From Leptobrachium leishanense (lineage: Eukaryota; Chordata; Amphibia; Anura; Megophryidae), in contig CM019066.1 in the NCBI GenBank assembly GCA_009667805.1, forward strand, positions 327,356,690-327,420,689: DNA of 64,000 bases, written 5' to 3'. This document shows positions 1-11,163 of this stretch, in pieces. Each line of letters starts with the position of its first letter. Positions within the stretch are counted from its first letter, which is position 1. The notes under the pieces are model-generated. The model was not told the DNA's origin, searched no databases, and saw only the letters and a list, made by a program, of their open reading frames with translations. Both the position numbers and the translations under genes were made by a program.

Positions 1-241
1 GGCGACGTCAGACTCAGCGCATTTGAGACGTCCATCACGTAGACGTGCAAAAGTTTTTTTGGTCTGGCTGACTTTACCTGTCATTTAATTTTAAGTAATT
101 TTGTTTACCATATTTCCCTTTTTTTCTACATCCGTCAAAAAAAACCGGACCGTGGGGTGTCTATAGTATCTTCCGTCAGTCCGTCCGTCCGTTATGCACA
201 CACGCAGAGTGCGCTCAGACTGCGTTTGTCTGGCATTAGCC
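1..241. mobile_element. PIF/Harbinger-like MITE, right part (runs off window start)
   Basis: The right end reads gtctggcattagcc and is followed by TTA (242-244), the target type of Harbinger-like elements. The inner sequence (cacacgcagagtgcgctcagac, with runs of cgtccgt) matches the reverse complement of the element starting at 46944, which opens with ggctaatgtcagac after TTA. The left end lies outside the window. No coding capacity. Family assignment rests on the 3-bp target and the terminus shared with 46944. Confidence 0.6.
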
Positions 242-244
242 TTA

Positions 245-683
245 AGAGGGTCAATCATGCATTGCTCCCGTTGTGTGGTTGTCGGCTACTTACCAAGTAG
301 AAGAGCCCAGGCTACAAAAGAAGGCGTATACCCTTTCAAAACCACGCGATGAGCGACCAAGTAAGCAAAGGGACTGAGCAAAAGGGCAAATCTGAGTATG
401 AGATACATTGGGTTAATCCCAAAACATGATTTAACAGTCCCAGTGATCAGGACCAGAAGAACAGGTTAGTAAAAGGGTAACTATGAAGAGGATAGGCCCA
501 CAAAAGCAATCCTATAACTACAATACTCTTCAGTGGAAAACACACAACTGAGTGCTCAAAAATGTTGGATTATACATCCTGTAAATGGTCACTAAGTGTG
601 GATGATAATTGTCTACTGGATACTGGTGGATGTCCAAGATCAAAGCTCATGCAGGGGACTACTTAACACCAAAACCAGACAAA
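245..683. other. Unassigned intergenic stretch
   Basis: No gene, RNA or repeat recognised. Only short open frames without family motifs. Confidence 0.5.
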
Positions 684-1321
684 GGGCCCTATTATATTCC
701 TAGCGCAAAAATGCTCGCACAACGCTGGATTTTTTGCGCACAGCATTAAGCGTTAACGCGCGAAAATTAACAGTGGTATTACAATCCACGCGCATTTTTT
801 CATCCGTCAAAAAATAGCGTTCGTAAAACCGTTGCGCGCAGAAATCAGTGAGCGCAATGTAATTTTTGACACGAGTCCGTCATTTTTTTGTGGACTGCGC
901 ACAACAGACATACGTTTTGATGGAAGACAAGGTAGTGGCCGTCATTTTTCACAGAGCTAGTAAAAAAACCGCGCACATCGACATTCTCCGTTGCGAATCT
1001 GCTGTTTAGTATGGTCAGGTTGTTACAATTTGCCGTTACCGCCAGCTTTTCAAAGACGTTAAAATTATGCGCGCAAATGTTGTCCATTAAATTTTGCACT
1101 AAGATTTTAATACCATGCGCGCAAACGCATTTGCGCTCACAATGTTAAGTATAGGACGTACACAGTTCATTATGCTCGAGCAGGTCCATCCGCGTTAAAC
1201 GTTAAAGCGCATTTTTTGCGCGGACGTTGTAATACGACGTTCAGCGCAAAGGGTTATGCCCCTCGCGTTAACGCGTCTTTGCGTACGCGCAATATTGCGC
1301 GCGAGGAATGTAATAGGGCCC
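684..1321. mobile_element. Family A MITE (interior type I)
   Basis: Termini gggccctattata and taatagggccc form the inverted ends, and AAA flanks both sides (681-683, 1322-1324). The interior is rich in gcgc/cgcg and cgttaacg words, shared with the copies at 7427, 29455 and 53914. These include gacgttaaaattatgcgcgc near 1056 and the word catccgtcaaaaaat near 801. No transposase; the 84-residue minus-strand frame inside it is a by-product of repeat sequence. The 3-bp duplication and short TIR would suit a PIF/Harbinger-type source, but the superfamily is inferred. Confidence 0.8.
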
Positions 1322-1324
1322 AAA

Positions 1325-3143
1325 ACCTGTAAAAGTCCCTTGGATGACTGATGACTGGTAATACTGGAGTCCAGGGTTCAGTTCCAGTTGGGTGTCTTCA
1401 GCAGACACCTGTGTCTCACCCATTCCCTGACATAGACATGTGTAAATTGGTGGAATGTTGGCAGCCAGGTAAGCATTGTTTGGTGAGATATTACGATAAT
1501 AATAAAGACTTTGTTGGATGTTACGGGGAGAGAAAGTAAACCTCTCAGTGACAGGTTCACTTTAAATTAGAGGGTTCATGCATGAATAATTGTTCAATTT
1601 AGCTTTTTAGTCTTATTCTCAATTCTCGGAGTAAAACCTTTGCTGCATGACAGCGATGCTGCCAAAGCATTGTGAAAGAAACTGCCAAACATTGCAGAAC
1701 CTGACGAGTCAGCACTTTTAGGAACAGCATTTAATCATGGAATAAAATTAAGAATATGTTACGTCTGCAGTACGGGAGTTATTTGTATGCAGTAAAACCT
1801 CTAATAATCATTATATCTGCACTTTATCCAATGAGCTATCTTTAATGATTAATTATGTTTCTTTCACTGCTGGAGCTGTCATCATGGAGATATTAGAAAT
1901 CATTACCTGCGAAGACTTTGCCGCACGACATACAAGGAGGTCGTTCCTAGGGCAAAGCCCTTACAAATAAAAGCCACTGGCATGAAATATTATAACGCCA
2001 AGCGCTGTTAAATGTCCTCCCAGGCAGGGCCTATAGCAGACTTTAAATACTTTTAGCACTTAAAGCGGCAAGGTCAACTTGGTTTCATTTACATATATAT
2101 TGTGTATTTCAGGCTTCTCTCCACATTGACCAGGGCTTATTAATTATACTGGGTTGGGAAATATGCAGCTCACATTAACCAGACTGGTGGTTTTGACTCT
2201 TTACGTACATGTCAACCATATCGATCTGATGTTCATTTTTTATGCTGTAATACATGTTAACCCCTTTACTCCTGAGCATTTGCATCAGGGGGACTGTTTT
2301 ACAAACGTTGCAGGGAGTGGGGGGCTGACAAGCAGCCCGTTCAGTCTGATTTTAATTTGGCCTTAAATAATTGGCCAAAATAAATAAAATAAAATAAATT
2401 AATTAATTTAAAAAAATAAAAATTAAATAATAATTTTTTGGCTTTAAATAATTGGGTTTCTGCTGACAGCCCAATTTTTGTTTTTTTAAAAGAAATCTTT
2501 ATTTAGGTGATTTTACTCACCTTTTGTCACTCGCCGCACACATCTCCTCCTCTTCAGCTCATGAACTCCCCAACCTGGAAGTCCCTGAAGCAACTCGCGT
2601 TGTGTAGGAAATGCAAATAGTGCAGCGCTATGGGACATGCACACTATACTTACTGTACATAAGTTCCATAACTCCTACGATGGATCAGAGCTACGCACAC
2701 ATACACAGATCTGATCCATTGCTGCCTCTCAGAGACCACTCACCAACATGGGTGGTCTCAGAGATGGTGACGTCAGCATGCTCTCTACGCTCCGACATCA
2801 CTAGCGACCGATCTGGTGACCGGCTGCTGCGAAGTTAAAAAATCCTGGCTGCTGGTGACCCTCGGGGGAGGTCCACGTCACCTAGCAACAAAAACGGATC
2901 AGGGCAGCTGGGGGGGGACTTCTCACATCCTGACCAATAAACAATAAACAGGTCAGGATGAGTAGAGTGTCCGTTTAGGGAAATTCATTTTTTGTTTTCA
3001 TACATCTAGGTTTCTTTATATCAATTTGTGTGTTGGATGAATCTCAATTCATCTGGAAATGAGTGGAAGTGTCTGTTTATTTTAGGTGGGAAGATCAGTG
3101 GTATTGTCACTATTGTATCTGTGTTTTAGGTTTAAAATATATA
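1325..3143. other. Unassigned stretch with A/T-rich simple sequence
   Basis: No gene recognised. Positions 2380-2435 are A/T-rich simple sequence (aaataaaataaattaatt). Positions 2740-2990 contain short inverted words (gagaccactcaccaacatgg / ggtggtctcagag), and at 2924 cacatcctgacc recurs in inverted sense as ggtcaggatg, suggesting an old uncharacterised repeat. Confidence 0.4.
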
Positions 3144-3466
3144 GAGCCGTATTCCGCCTGCAGATTTTCCCTTACCATCTACATTTTCCCATCGTATTTT
3201 GGGTTTGGTGCTTTCTTAGCGCCTCTCTCCAGAACGCAGCTCAAAGCTGCCAGGTACCAGCAGTGGCGCAGGGTGCCGCTGCGAGTATCGGCCCGTGGAG
3301 TCCATAGGACTCTATGGAGCTTTGCGAGTTCCAGCCACAAGCTTTGCGTAAGCTCGTCGTGGTGAGATCGAGCAGCGCCGTGGAGGAAGACTAGGAACTA
3401 TTAGTTCCCAGTCTCACTCTGCTCCTGGCAAGAAGAAGCTGCGGATAGAGCCGCCCTTTTCACCAC

Positions 3467-4136
3467 TAGGGATGGGCTGTCGGTTCGAATCGGTTCGATT
3501 CGAACATCGGCTGTTTGAAAATTCGCCAACTTCGAACTTTTCGGGATGTTCGTGGAAAGTTCGATGGGAAAAAAAGAGTTTTCAAAAAAATGCTTAAAAA
3601 ATCTAAAATTAAAGAGACTTTTTACTGCAGAATATAATAATAAAAGATTTATTAGATATTGAATTAAAACGGGAATATTTTTAACATTGAATCCTATGGG
3701 ATTCATAAACATTTCCCACTCCTTGTTGGTCAAACATTTCCCACTCATTGTTGGTCAAACATTTCCCACTCATTGTTGGTCAAACATTTCCCATGGCTTC
3801 AAATCGCGTTTAAACAGAGCAAAAGCAGTAAAAATTTGCTCAGTGCACAGCGGTGAAATGACTCAGCACTCAGCAGTGAAAGGGTTAAAAACAGGGTTTT
3901 TTTTGTGTTTTTTCGTTGTATTGTTTCCTGTCCCCCAGGGCAGTACCTGGACCCCCATACACCTTTTATGGCCAATATCTTGCATATATGCACACTTGGA
4001 GGGGACCTTAATTTTCGAACGTTCGAGCCTCATTGACTTGCATGGTGTTCGAATTGTGTTTGAGTTTGCGGTCAAACTTTTTCGGGTGTTTGAGTTCGAA
4101 TGCAAACCAAACACGGGGGTGTTCGGCCCATCACTA
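3467..4136. mobile_element. hAT MITE with perfect 8-bp target duplication
   Basis: Inverted termini tagggatgggc / gcccatcacta are bounded by TTCACCAC at 3459-3466 and again at 4137-4144, an exact 8-bp duplication as expected for the hAT superfamily. Interior carries repeated ttcgaat/cgttcga words near both ends and a small tandem array (3709-3793). The frames in it lack transposase motifs, so it is non-autonomous. Confidence 0.88.
3709..3793. repeat. 25-bp tandem repeat, about 3.4 copies
   Basis: The unit acatttcccactcattgttg plus gtcaa is repeated three times almost exactly, then breaks off as acatttccca. It lies inside the hAT MITE 3467-4136. Confidence 0.9.
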
Positions 4137-4301
4137 TTCACCACGGGATGAGAGGTGAGTATGGGATTCAATGGTGGGGTTTCCACAGCGTTTTATATGC
4201 TTTTGCCTTTGCAAAATCGTTTAACACCAGCTTTTAGGAGTCAGTATTTCTCAGTGAAATAATGTCTCCTGTGTGGAAGCCCATGCTACATTGGAATAGC
4301 C

Positions 4302-5285
4302 TGCGCTTCCATGTGGAGGTTGCAATTAATGTCTTCCCTAATAAGTGTAGAAGACGTTAATTACAGTGACCTCGCGCAGGGAAGCGGCTGCATCCGAGCC
4401 GTAAGCTCAGCTTGCGGCAGGAATGGAATGGTGTTTCCTGTCGATAAACTACAGGAGGCGTTACGTGTAATGTTTCCAGTAGTTAACTTATCGACAAGTA
4501 GGGGATATCGTCCGTGGTACGCTGATTGAGAACCCAATTGACTGGTCATTTGCTTCTGAGGAACAGGAGGGTAGGGGGGTGTCTCCTCAGCCCCACCTGA
4601 CATTTGTGGGTTTGTTTTCTCAGGTTCTGAAAGTGAAGGGGTTAACAAAGAAGAAATTGTAAAAATGTATAGAAGATGTATAATAACTCACAGGGTGACA
4701 ACTGTAACTAGGCGATGCGAATAAACGCATTCTAAGTTTATCAACGGAACATTATTTATCTGGCCTTGCGTGCAATATAAAGGACTAATAACGTGGATTT
4801 TTGTGAGCTGTGGGATAAAAAAAAGATAATTCCGACCATAATTTGTGTTTGCCGCAACATTAAAGTTTATTAAATATTTTTTTAGTCTGTAGGATACACG
4901 AGAAAGAAAGGTCAGCAGGGACACATAATGAATGACAAAAGTGCTGTCAAGCATGAAAGGAAGCCGAGGATGCCTTTGGTTTGAGCTGGGAAAATTCTGC
5001 TTCTGATAAATTGTGCAATTAAAGAGACGGCAATGTCCCAGATAACCAAAAATCGGAAAACGGTGGTATCCTGGGAGCCACGGGAGTACACTCACCTACT
5101 CTCCCCTGTTTATGGGGGCTTTTATATTGATCTTTCACACTGACTGGCGTTTGTCATCAAAAGGAAAGCCTAACACCGTGATGTATCTTCCTGTCTAGTT
5201 TATACTTTTATTCTCTTTTGCTCCCTTTGCTATAGCCCGAGATGAGGGAAGCAAATCCATGTTCAAAACCCACCCATACTTGGCC
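4302..5285. other. Unassigned stretch with one small inverted repeat
   Basis: A short hairpin-forming pair, cctgtcgataaactac (about 4438) and gtagttaacttatcgacaag (about 4478), is the only structure seen. The longest frame (4688-5095, minus) shows no domain motif. Confidence 0.4.
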
Positions 5286-7426
5286 AAGTAGAAACATAGA
5301 AACATAGAAAATGTCGGCAGATAAGAACCTTTTCGGCCCATCTAGTCTGCCCAATTACATGGATACTTTACCTGGATTTATCTTTTGTTTAGGATAGCCT
5401 TATGCCTATCCCATGCTTGCTTAAATTCAATTACTGTTTTGGCTTCTACCACTTCTACTGGAAGACTGTTCCATGTATCCACCACCCTCTCAGTAAAATA
5501 ATGCTTCCTGATGTTACTTTTAAACCTTTGCCCCTCTAATCTAAGACTATGTCCTCTTGTTTTGCTACTTTGTTTCCTTTTAAATATACTCCCTTCCTCT
5601 ACCTTGTGGATTCCCTTTACGTATTTAAATGTTTCTATCATATCTCCTCTGTCTCGTCTTTTTTCCAAGCTGTACATGTTAAGATCATTAAGCCTTTCCT
5701 GGTAACTTTTCTCCTTCAAGCCGTACACCATTTTAGTAGCCCTTCTCTGAACTCTCTCTAAGATGTCTATATCCTTCTGGAGATACGGTCTCCAGTACTG
5801 CACACAGTACTCCAAGTGAGGTCTCACCAGTGCTCTGTACAGTGGCATGAGCACTTCCCTTTTCCTACTGCTAATACCTCTCCCTACACAACCAAGCATT
5901 CTGCCAGCATTTCCTGCTGCTCTATTACATTGACTACTTACCCTTAGATCCTCTGAAATAATGACCCCTAAATCCCTTTCCTCAGATGTTGAGGTTAGGA
6001 CTGTATCAAATATTCTATATTCAGCCCTTGGGTTTTTACGTCCCAGGTGCATTATCTTGCACTTATCCACATTAAAACTCAATTGCCACAACTCCCACCA
6101 TTTTTTTAGTTTACCTAAATCATTTGTCATTTGGCTGATCCCTCCGGGAACGTCAACCCTGTTGCAAATCTTTGTCATCAGCAAAAAGACATACTTTTCC
6201 ATTAATACCTTCTGCAATATCACTAATAAAAATATTAAAGAGAATGGGTCCAAGTACTGACCCCTGAGGTACCCCACTGGTAACAAGACCTTGCTCCGAA
6301 TAAACTCCATTTACCACAACCCTCTGTTGCCTGTCACTCAGCCACTGCCTAAGGCTAGGGTCAAACCAAAGCATTTTTACACGCGAACGTCAAAAAGTGC
6401 ATCCGAATGCATTAACGTATTTTTTCACGGAATGCGCGAAAACGGTCATACGATGCGCAATTTTTGTGCGTGATTTTTTTACGAATCCAAAACAGGAAAC
6501 TTTGGGTGTCTGGACGTTATGTTGGACGGCTATGAGCAGGGTCTGACGTCTCCTAATCACGCACACACGCCGCTAGTGGATGCAGCGCACTCTGTACGTC
6601 AGTACTAGCGGTTCTGCGTTCCCGAAATAATGCGTTCAAATTCCACTTGCATTGCACGGCCGTATTTCGTATATTGGCCGTCATTGCCCGTCATTTGCTG
6701 CTACTGCGGCCGTAATTAAGTGCGCCAGAACGCACGTTAAAAGTGCGGTGGTCTGACCCCAGCCTAATCCATTCAACAATATTGGAATCCAGGCTCAAAG
6801 ATTGCAATTTATTGATAAGCCTTCTATGCGGAACAGTATCAAAAGCCTTACTGAAATCTAAATAAGCAATATCTACTGCACGACCTATGTCTATTATTTT
6901 TGTTACCCAATCAAAAAAATCAATAAGATTAGTTTGGCATGATCTCCCTGAGGTAAACCCATGTTGTTTCTGATCCTGTAATCTATGTGTTTTTAGATGT
7001 TCAACAATCCTTTCCTTTAACATGGTTTCCATTAATTTCCCCACTACTGACGTAAGACTAACTGGCCTATAGTTCCCCGATTCCTCCCTACTACCCTTCT
7101 TGTGAATGGGCTCAACATTTGCTAATTTCCAGTCTTCTGGGACGACTCCCGTTAACAGATTTATTTAACCAATCCTTGTTAACGGTTTTGCTATTACATC
7201 ACTGAGCTCTTTTAATAATTTAGGGTGGATCCCATCAGGCCCCATTGGCTTATTTGTCTTTACTTTAGACAGCTGCTGTAGAACCTCCTCCTCTGTAAGT
7301 AGGGATGGATTAGAAAATAATGCTCTTTTTACAGGCAGTAGGTTCTGAAATAAAAGTTCCTTTTAATTTACTGCTTTTTGGAGCGCCTGGATTATCATTT
7401 CTGGTTCGTATATTTCCACAGACATT
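5286..7426 (-). pseudogene. CR1-like non-LTR retrotransposon, 5'-truncated reverse transcriptase relic
   Basis: Read on the minus strand, conserved reverse-transcriptase blocks appear in order. NKPMGPDGIHPKLL lies near 7250, VPEDWKLANVEPIHKKGS near 7120, KQHGFTSGRSCQTNLIDF near 6960, YLDFSKAFDTVPHRRL near 6850, TSGVPQGSVLGPILFNIF near 6270, and the catalytic FADD near 6185. The C-terminal domain ends in YFTERVVDTWNSLPVEVVEA at about 5450. The 3' end at 5286-5310 has tandem 8-bp TTTCTATG units, resembling the ATTCTRTG tails typical of CR1. It is dead: a stop interrupts the block near 7165, about two bases are missing just after FADD, and a MITE (6353-6764) splits it between fingers and palm. 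Upstream it meets a family A MITE at 7427; matching sequence may continue beyond 8121 but is not secure. Confidence 0.9.
6353..6764. mobile_element. PIF/Harbinger-like MITE inserted in the CR1 relic
   Basis: Inverted termini ggctagggtca and tgaccccagcc are flanked by TAA at 6350-6352 and 6765-6767, the 3-bp target typical of PIF/Harbinger elements. The 412-bp body matches the copy at 54048-54473 in the same orientation, e.g. gtctgacgtctcctaatcac and cgtatattggccgtcattgc. No coding capacity. Removing it with one TAA restores continuous CR1 reading (EWIR before, QWLSDRQQR after), which fixes both boundaries. Confidence 0.93.
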
Positions 7427-8118
7427 GGGCTCTATTACACTTTTCATGCAAAAATGCATTAACGCGAGGGGAAAAACCCTTCGCGCTGACCGTCAAATTA
7501 TGACGTTCGCGCATACAATGCGCGTTAACGTCTAACGCAAGTTACCCTGCGCGAGCGAAAGTTCGTGCGCACATCCCATACTTAACATTGTGAGCGCAAA
7601 TACATTCGTGCGCTGGTACTCAGCTGGTATTACAATCGATGCGCAACCTTTTACGAACGACGTTTGCGCGCATAATTTTAACGTCTTTGAAAAGCTGAAC
7701 GTCCTGGCCGAAATGAAATACACCAGCACGGAAAAAAAAATACAGCACAGTATAGTTACACATTCTACACATACCCAAACAATAAAATTGAGAGGTCGTG
7801 TGTGTTTTTATTATTGCTGCAGCATATATACTCAGATTGATTTTGGCAGGCGCAAAAACTGAATGGGAGACAATTGTGGTTCTTAATTCTGATTGTCTGA
7901 ATCGCGTGAAAAAAACAGTCTGCCCACCGATTTCTGCGCGCAGCGTTAATTTGCGCTTGTTTTTATGCGTCTTTTTTGCGCGCGATATTTTTTGACGGAT
8001 GAAAAAATGTGCTCGGATCGTAATACCTGCGTTAATTTACGCACGTTAAACGTTTAACGCTGCGCGGAAAAAAATTGCACTGCGCGTACGAATTTGTGCT
8101 GAGAATGTAATAGAGCCC
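7427..8118. mobile_element. Family A MITE (type I)
   Basis: Termini gggctctattaca and tgtaatagagccc, flanked by ATT on both sides (7424-7426 and 8119-8121). Interior shares attaacgcgagggg, aatacaccagc and ttctgattg blocks with 29455-30184 and 53914-55036. Length 692 bp, close to the 694-730 bp of other type I copies. Non-coding. Confidence 0.88.
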
Positions 8119-8121
8119 ATT

Positions 8122-8868
8122 GTCATGTTTGCAGGCCAGCGTGTCTACAGGTATCCGTCCCGTCTGTGTATCTTTCCTATCCTCTGCCATTCCTGTAGCT
8201 CCTGTGTTACCTATTGCAAATCGAATGGGTGCACGATGCACATCTTTTCTCTCGAAAAGTCATTTTAAAAGTAAAATACTGCAGCATCATTAATAATGAG
8301 GAGCAAAATTAGAGCTGAGTGTGCATTTTAAGCTCTTCGTACCCAAAATCGAGTTAACTTGATTTTGCATTGAAAAGCACTCCTTAGCATATCAAAAGAC
8401 AATTTTCACACCTTTTTAAAGCAGGATTAGTGTGTCCCCTGTGGAGAAATTAAATCCTTTGTTTCATGTCTCTCCAAGCACCCTGGAGAGACATAAAGCC
8501 ATCTGCACATAGAAGCCACATTCTTCACTGCAACAAAAATTCAAATAGATTACGGCAGCATTACAGCTGCCAGGGAATTGTCAAAAATACAGGGAGAGCT
8601 CAGGGGTCATTCGCTGCTGTACATGGATAAGATTCAGGGGGTTATAATGACTGAAAATCCATATACAGTACAGATAAACGGTGTTACTGTAATTTCCATA
8701 TACAGACATTATGACACATATAGATAATATATTTTTATTTGATTCATATTTTTTTTTAGAAGCTGCATTGCTAATAATCTCATTATTATGATCCCTATAA
8801 ATCCCCATAAGCAGGAAATCTGACCATTTTATTATCTATACATCAAATTTACTGGTTCTGATGCAAAG
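8122..8868. other. Unassigned stretch upstream of the CR1 relic
   Basis: The first 120 bases may be further 5' CR1 sequence, because an open minus-strand frame (8241 down to 8122) would join the CR1 side if the MITE is removed. I cannot confirm that by motif. The remainder shows nothing recognisable. Confidence 0.35.
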
Positions 8869-9090
8869 GTCTTTCCTAGACATGTGCACAGCACAAAATT
8901 TCGTTTTGAACTAATGGATTAGTCCTAAAATGCAATTTATTTAGTTACTAAAGAAATTCGTTTTCAGTTCTTTAGTATGAAAACTAATTTCATTCATCCG
9001 AAAACCAATGGATACAATTACTATTGTAGTGGCTCCTCAGAGGGCTGAGATCGCTGCATGTTACAGTATCTCTCACTCTCAGCACAATGT

Positions 9091-9220
9091 GGGCCATATT
9101 ACATAGTTGGTGGTAACATAACCAGAGCTGTTGTAAACTTCCCAGAGCCATTATAGCCTATGGAGGTTTTCAGTTTACAACAACTCTGGTTAAGTTAGCA
9201 CCAACATTGTAATACTGCCC
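9091..9220. mobile_element. 130-bp foldback MITE with family-A-like ends
   Basis: The left arm gggccatattacatagttgg pairs with the right arm ccaacattgtaatactgccc, and the pairing continues inward (taaccagagctgttgtaaac / gtttacaacaactctggtta). The ends resemble family A termini (gggccctattaca), so it may be a very short family member nested in the hAT MITE. Target duplication is not clear. Confidence 0.65.
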
Positions 9221-9265
9221 CGTGTCAGGCAAAGCTGTTACAGTAAATGACTGCTGCTCATCACA

Positions 9266-9361
9266 GCGCTCAGAGTTTCAGTAAAACTAGTAAATAATAT
9301 TTTTATATATAAGAGGTTAGAACAATATTATTTCCTTGTTTTACTGAAACTCTGAGCACTG
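9266..9361. repeat. Inverted repeat (hairpin) inside hAT MITE
   Basis: gctcagagtttcagtaaaac at about 9269 pairs with gttttactgaaactctgagc at about 9338, separated by an A/T-rich loop of about 50 bases. It forms part of a longer imperfect symmetry with ttacagt words outside both arms. Confidence 0.8.
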
Positions 9362-9473
9362 TTACAGTCAGTTACTGTAACAACTGAGCCTGTTACATTG
9401 TACTGAGAGATAATGTAACAAGCAGCCGATCTCAGCACTCACAGCCACTGGATTTAAAGGGCTGAAAAAAAAG

Positions 9474-9770
9474 GATCCTCTCTGTATAATGTTTAGAACA
9501 TCCTCCTGCATTAATTAATACCCCTCTCTGTATAATGTATACAACATCCACCTGCATTAATTAATACCCCTCTCTGTATAATATATAGAACATCCTCCTG
9601 AATTAATTAATGCCCCTCTCTTGTATAGAACATCCTCCTCAATTTATACCTTTGTCTGTATAATGTATATAACATCCTCCAGCATTAATACCCCTCTCTG
9701 TATAATGTATAGAACATCCTGCTGCATTAATTAATGCCCTTCTCTGTATAGAACATCCTACTGCATTGGC
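9474..9770. repeat. Degenerate tandem array, unit about 50-60 bp
   Basis: Five to six units built on cctctctgtataatgtatag and aacatcctcctgcattaatt, with length differences from lost pieces. It lies in the 3' half of the hAT MITE 8877-10004 and produces the repetitive minus-strand frame there. Confidence 0.85.
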
Positions 9771-10012
9771 ATGTGGAGGGTGCAGATCTTCGGATGTTGC
9801 GATGTTGCGCTCTTCATTGCTGGTCTCCTTCACTCATCAATGTAATATCACAAAAATGACTGAAACTAAAATGTAGTGCATTTTAGTTTAGTTTCTTTTG
9901 TTTTTTGTACTGAGCAGTTTCGTTTCTCTTGAGTCATACTAAAACTAAATTATCCCAAAATTCTGACTAAATCGTTTTAGTACTAAAACGAATGCACATG
10001 TCTAGTCTTTCC

Positions 10013-10399
10013 TGCCTGTATGATAATAATGCAGACCCCGTTGAAATTGTGTAAGATAAGGGTCACCATCTAGAGCTCAGAATATTACATTTGAACAATA
10101 TTTCTGTAAAGGATAAACGAATACATGGAAAATTAAAAATTAGCAAATTAACATTATTTAAAATTTTAAACTATCTCAGAATAACAATTTCTGTGCAAAA
10201 CTTTAATTTCACCCTATATTTAATTGTTAATTTCCCATCCCATGTTTCAAATACAGTAAATGTTATAACATTTTTATCAACAAAAATCGCTTGGTAACGA
10301 AGGGGTTAATATTGCTACCCTTGTTGTCTTACACTGCATGTTAGGTTCAATAATGTAGATTATAGTGAAGATAGTAGAGAGTTTAGGGAAAGGCTCGGA
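10013..10399. other. Unassigned A/T-rich stretch
   Basis: No gene seen. The motif cgaaggggttaat at about 10300 resembles the TTAA-bounded ends of the piggyBac-like elements at 39135 and 50101, so this may be the right end of a worn copy. Confidence 0.35.
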
Positions 10400-10524
10400 T
10401 GGGGTCAGCAACCATGGCCCATGGAACTACATTTCCTGCGAGACTCAGCCAATCTAAGGAGTGGTTGTGCATCATGTGAGCTGTAGCACCAAAACATCTG
10501 GAAGACCAAGCTCGCTTGACCCAT
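10400..10524. mobile_element. Short hAT-type MITE (ggggtcagcaacc family), worn copy
   Basis: The left end ggggtcagcaaccatggccc and the right part catctggaagaccaag...cttgaccc match the inverted-end layout of 36217-36352 and 47862-48002. An 8-bp duplication is not visible, so boundaries are approximate. Confidence 0.6.
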
Positions 10525-10689
10525 GGGTTACGGTGTTCAGAGTTTTTTTGGTGTTGGTTAAGCTAGGGGTTACCCCCATTCAAAGCACTATAATTCCTAT
10601 ATTTTGTTAAACGTATTCTATCCCTGTCTCCCTTAAGAACCTGCGGGCCTCCACTTTATTGTGCTGAATTGAGAAGACCTTAAAGCAGC

Positions 10690-11030
10690 ATCACCTTCAA
10701 AACTGGGCCAGTTACATTACGCTGACAAAACATTTACACAAAGAAACATTTACACTTAAAAAGGGGGGCTGATCTGCTACATGGCGCTCTGAGTATAGAA
10801 CCAGATGAATCCGCCAGCGCGTGTAGAAAAGAAAAAGCAGTGACAGCACTTGTAGGATCAAAATATGTCTTGTATTGAAAGTGAGACACCAGCAGCGACG
10901 TTTCAGCCCTTCAAGGCTTTGTTCAAGCTGTCTAGCCTCTGAAGGGTTGAACCGTCGCTGCTGGGGTTTCTCTTTCAATAAAATTTTAAAAAAACATGTT
11001 TAGACCTTGCAGTTGCCCATATGGCTTTTT
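10690..11030. repeat. Dispersed repeat with a gacgtttcagccc hairpin
   Basis: ccagcagcgacgtttcagcc at about 10889 pairs with gggttgaaccgtcgctgctgg at about 10943, followed by a ctttcaataaaa tail. Such gacgtttc stem-loops are common in dispersed vertebrate repeats. The superfamily is not decided here. Compare 38180 and 58405. Confidence 0.5.
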
Positions 11031-11163
11031 TCTGCACTAATGAATAAAATCAGTTGATATGGCCACAATGTAAACAAAACGTTTGCGAATGGATGTGTTT
11101 GCATTATATAACAGAAAGCATTTTTCTTCTTATTCAAATTTTTTTTTCATCATAGAGAACATA

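Larger units (their letters stand above)
3144..4301. mobile_element. Family A-like MITE (type II), split by a hAT MITE
   Basis: The interior at 3360-3466 plus 4145-4240 matches the element at 56182-56810: gaggaagactaggaactatt, the agaagaagctgcggat block and caccagcttttaggagt all have counterparts there. It also shares gaggtgagtatggga with 26461-27190. Ends are degenerate (gagccgtattcc on the left, ggaatagcctg on the right). The 670-bp hAT MITE 3467-4136 interrupts it with an exact 8-bp duplication, so this host copy is older. Outer boundaries are approximate. Confidence 0.55.
8877..10004. mobile_element. hAT MITE with 8-bp target duplication GTCTTTCC
   Basis: Termini tagacatgtgcac and gaatgcacatgtcta are bounded by GTCTTTCC at 8869-8876 and 10005-10012, an exact match. 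The body of 1,128 bp is low in coding potential and holds two further structures: a 130-bp foldback (9091-9220) and a degenerate tandem array (9474-9770). Subterminal words such as ttagtactaaaacgaa recur in inverted sense near both ends. Confidence 0.9.

Noticed and set aside
4630..4650. piggyBac-like end at gtgaaggggttaac
   Set aside because: Only one end-like motif, with no partner within a reasonable distance.
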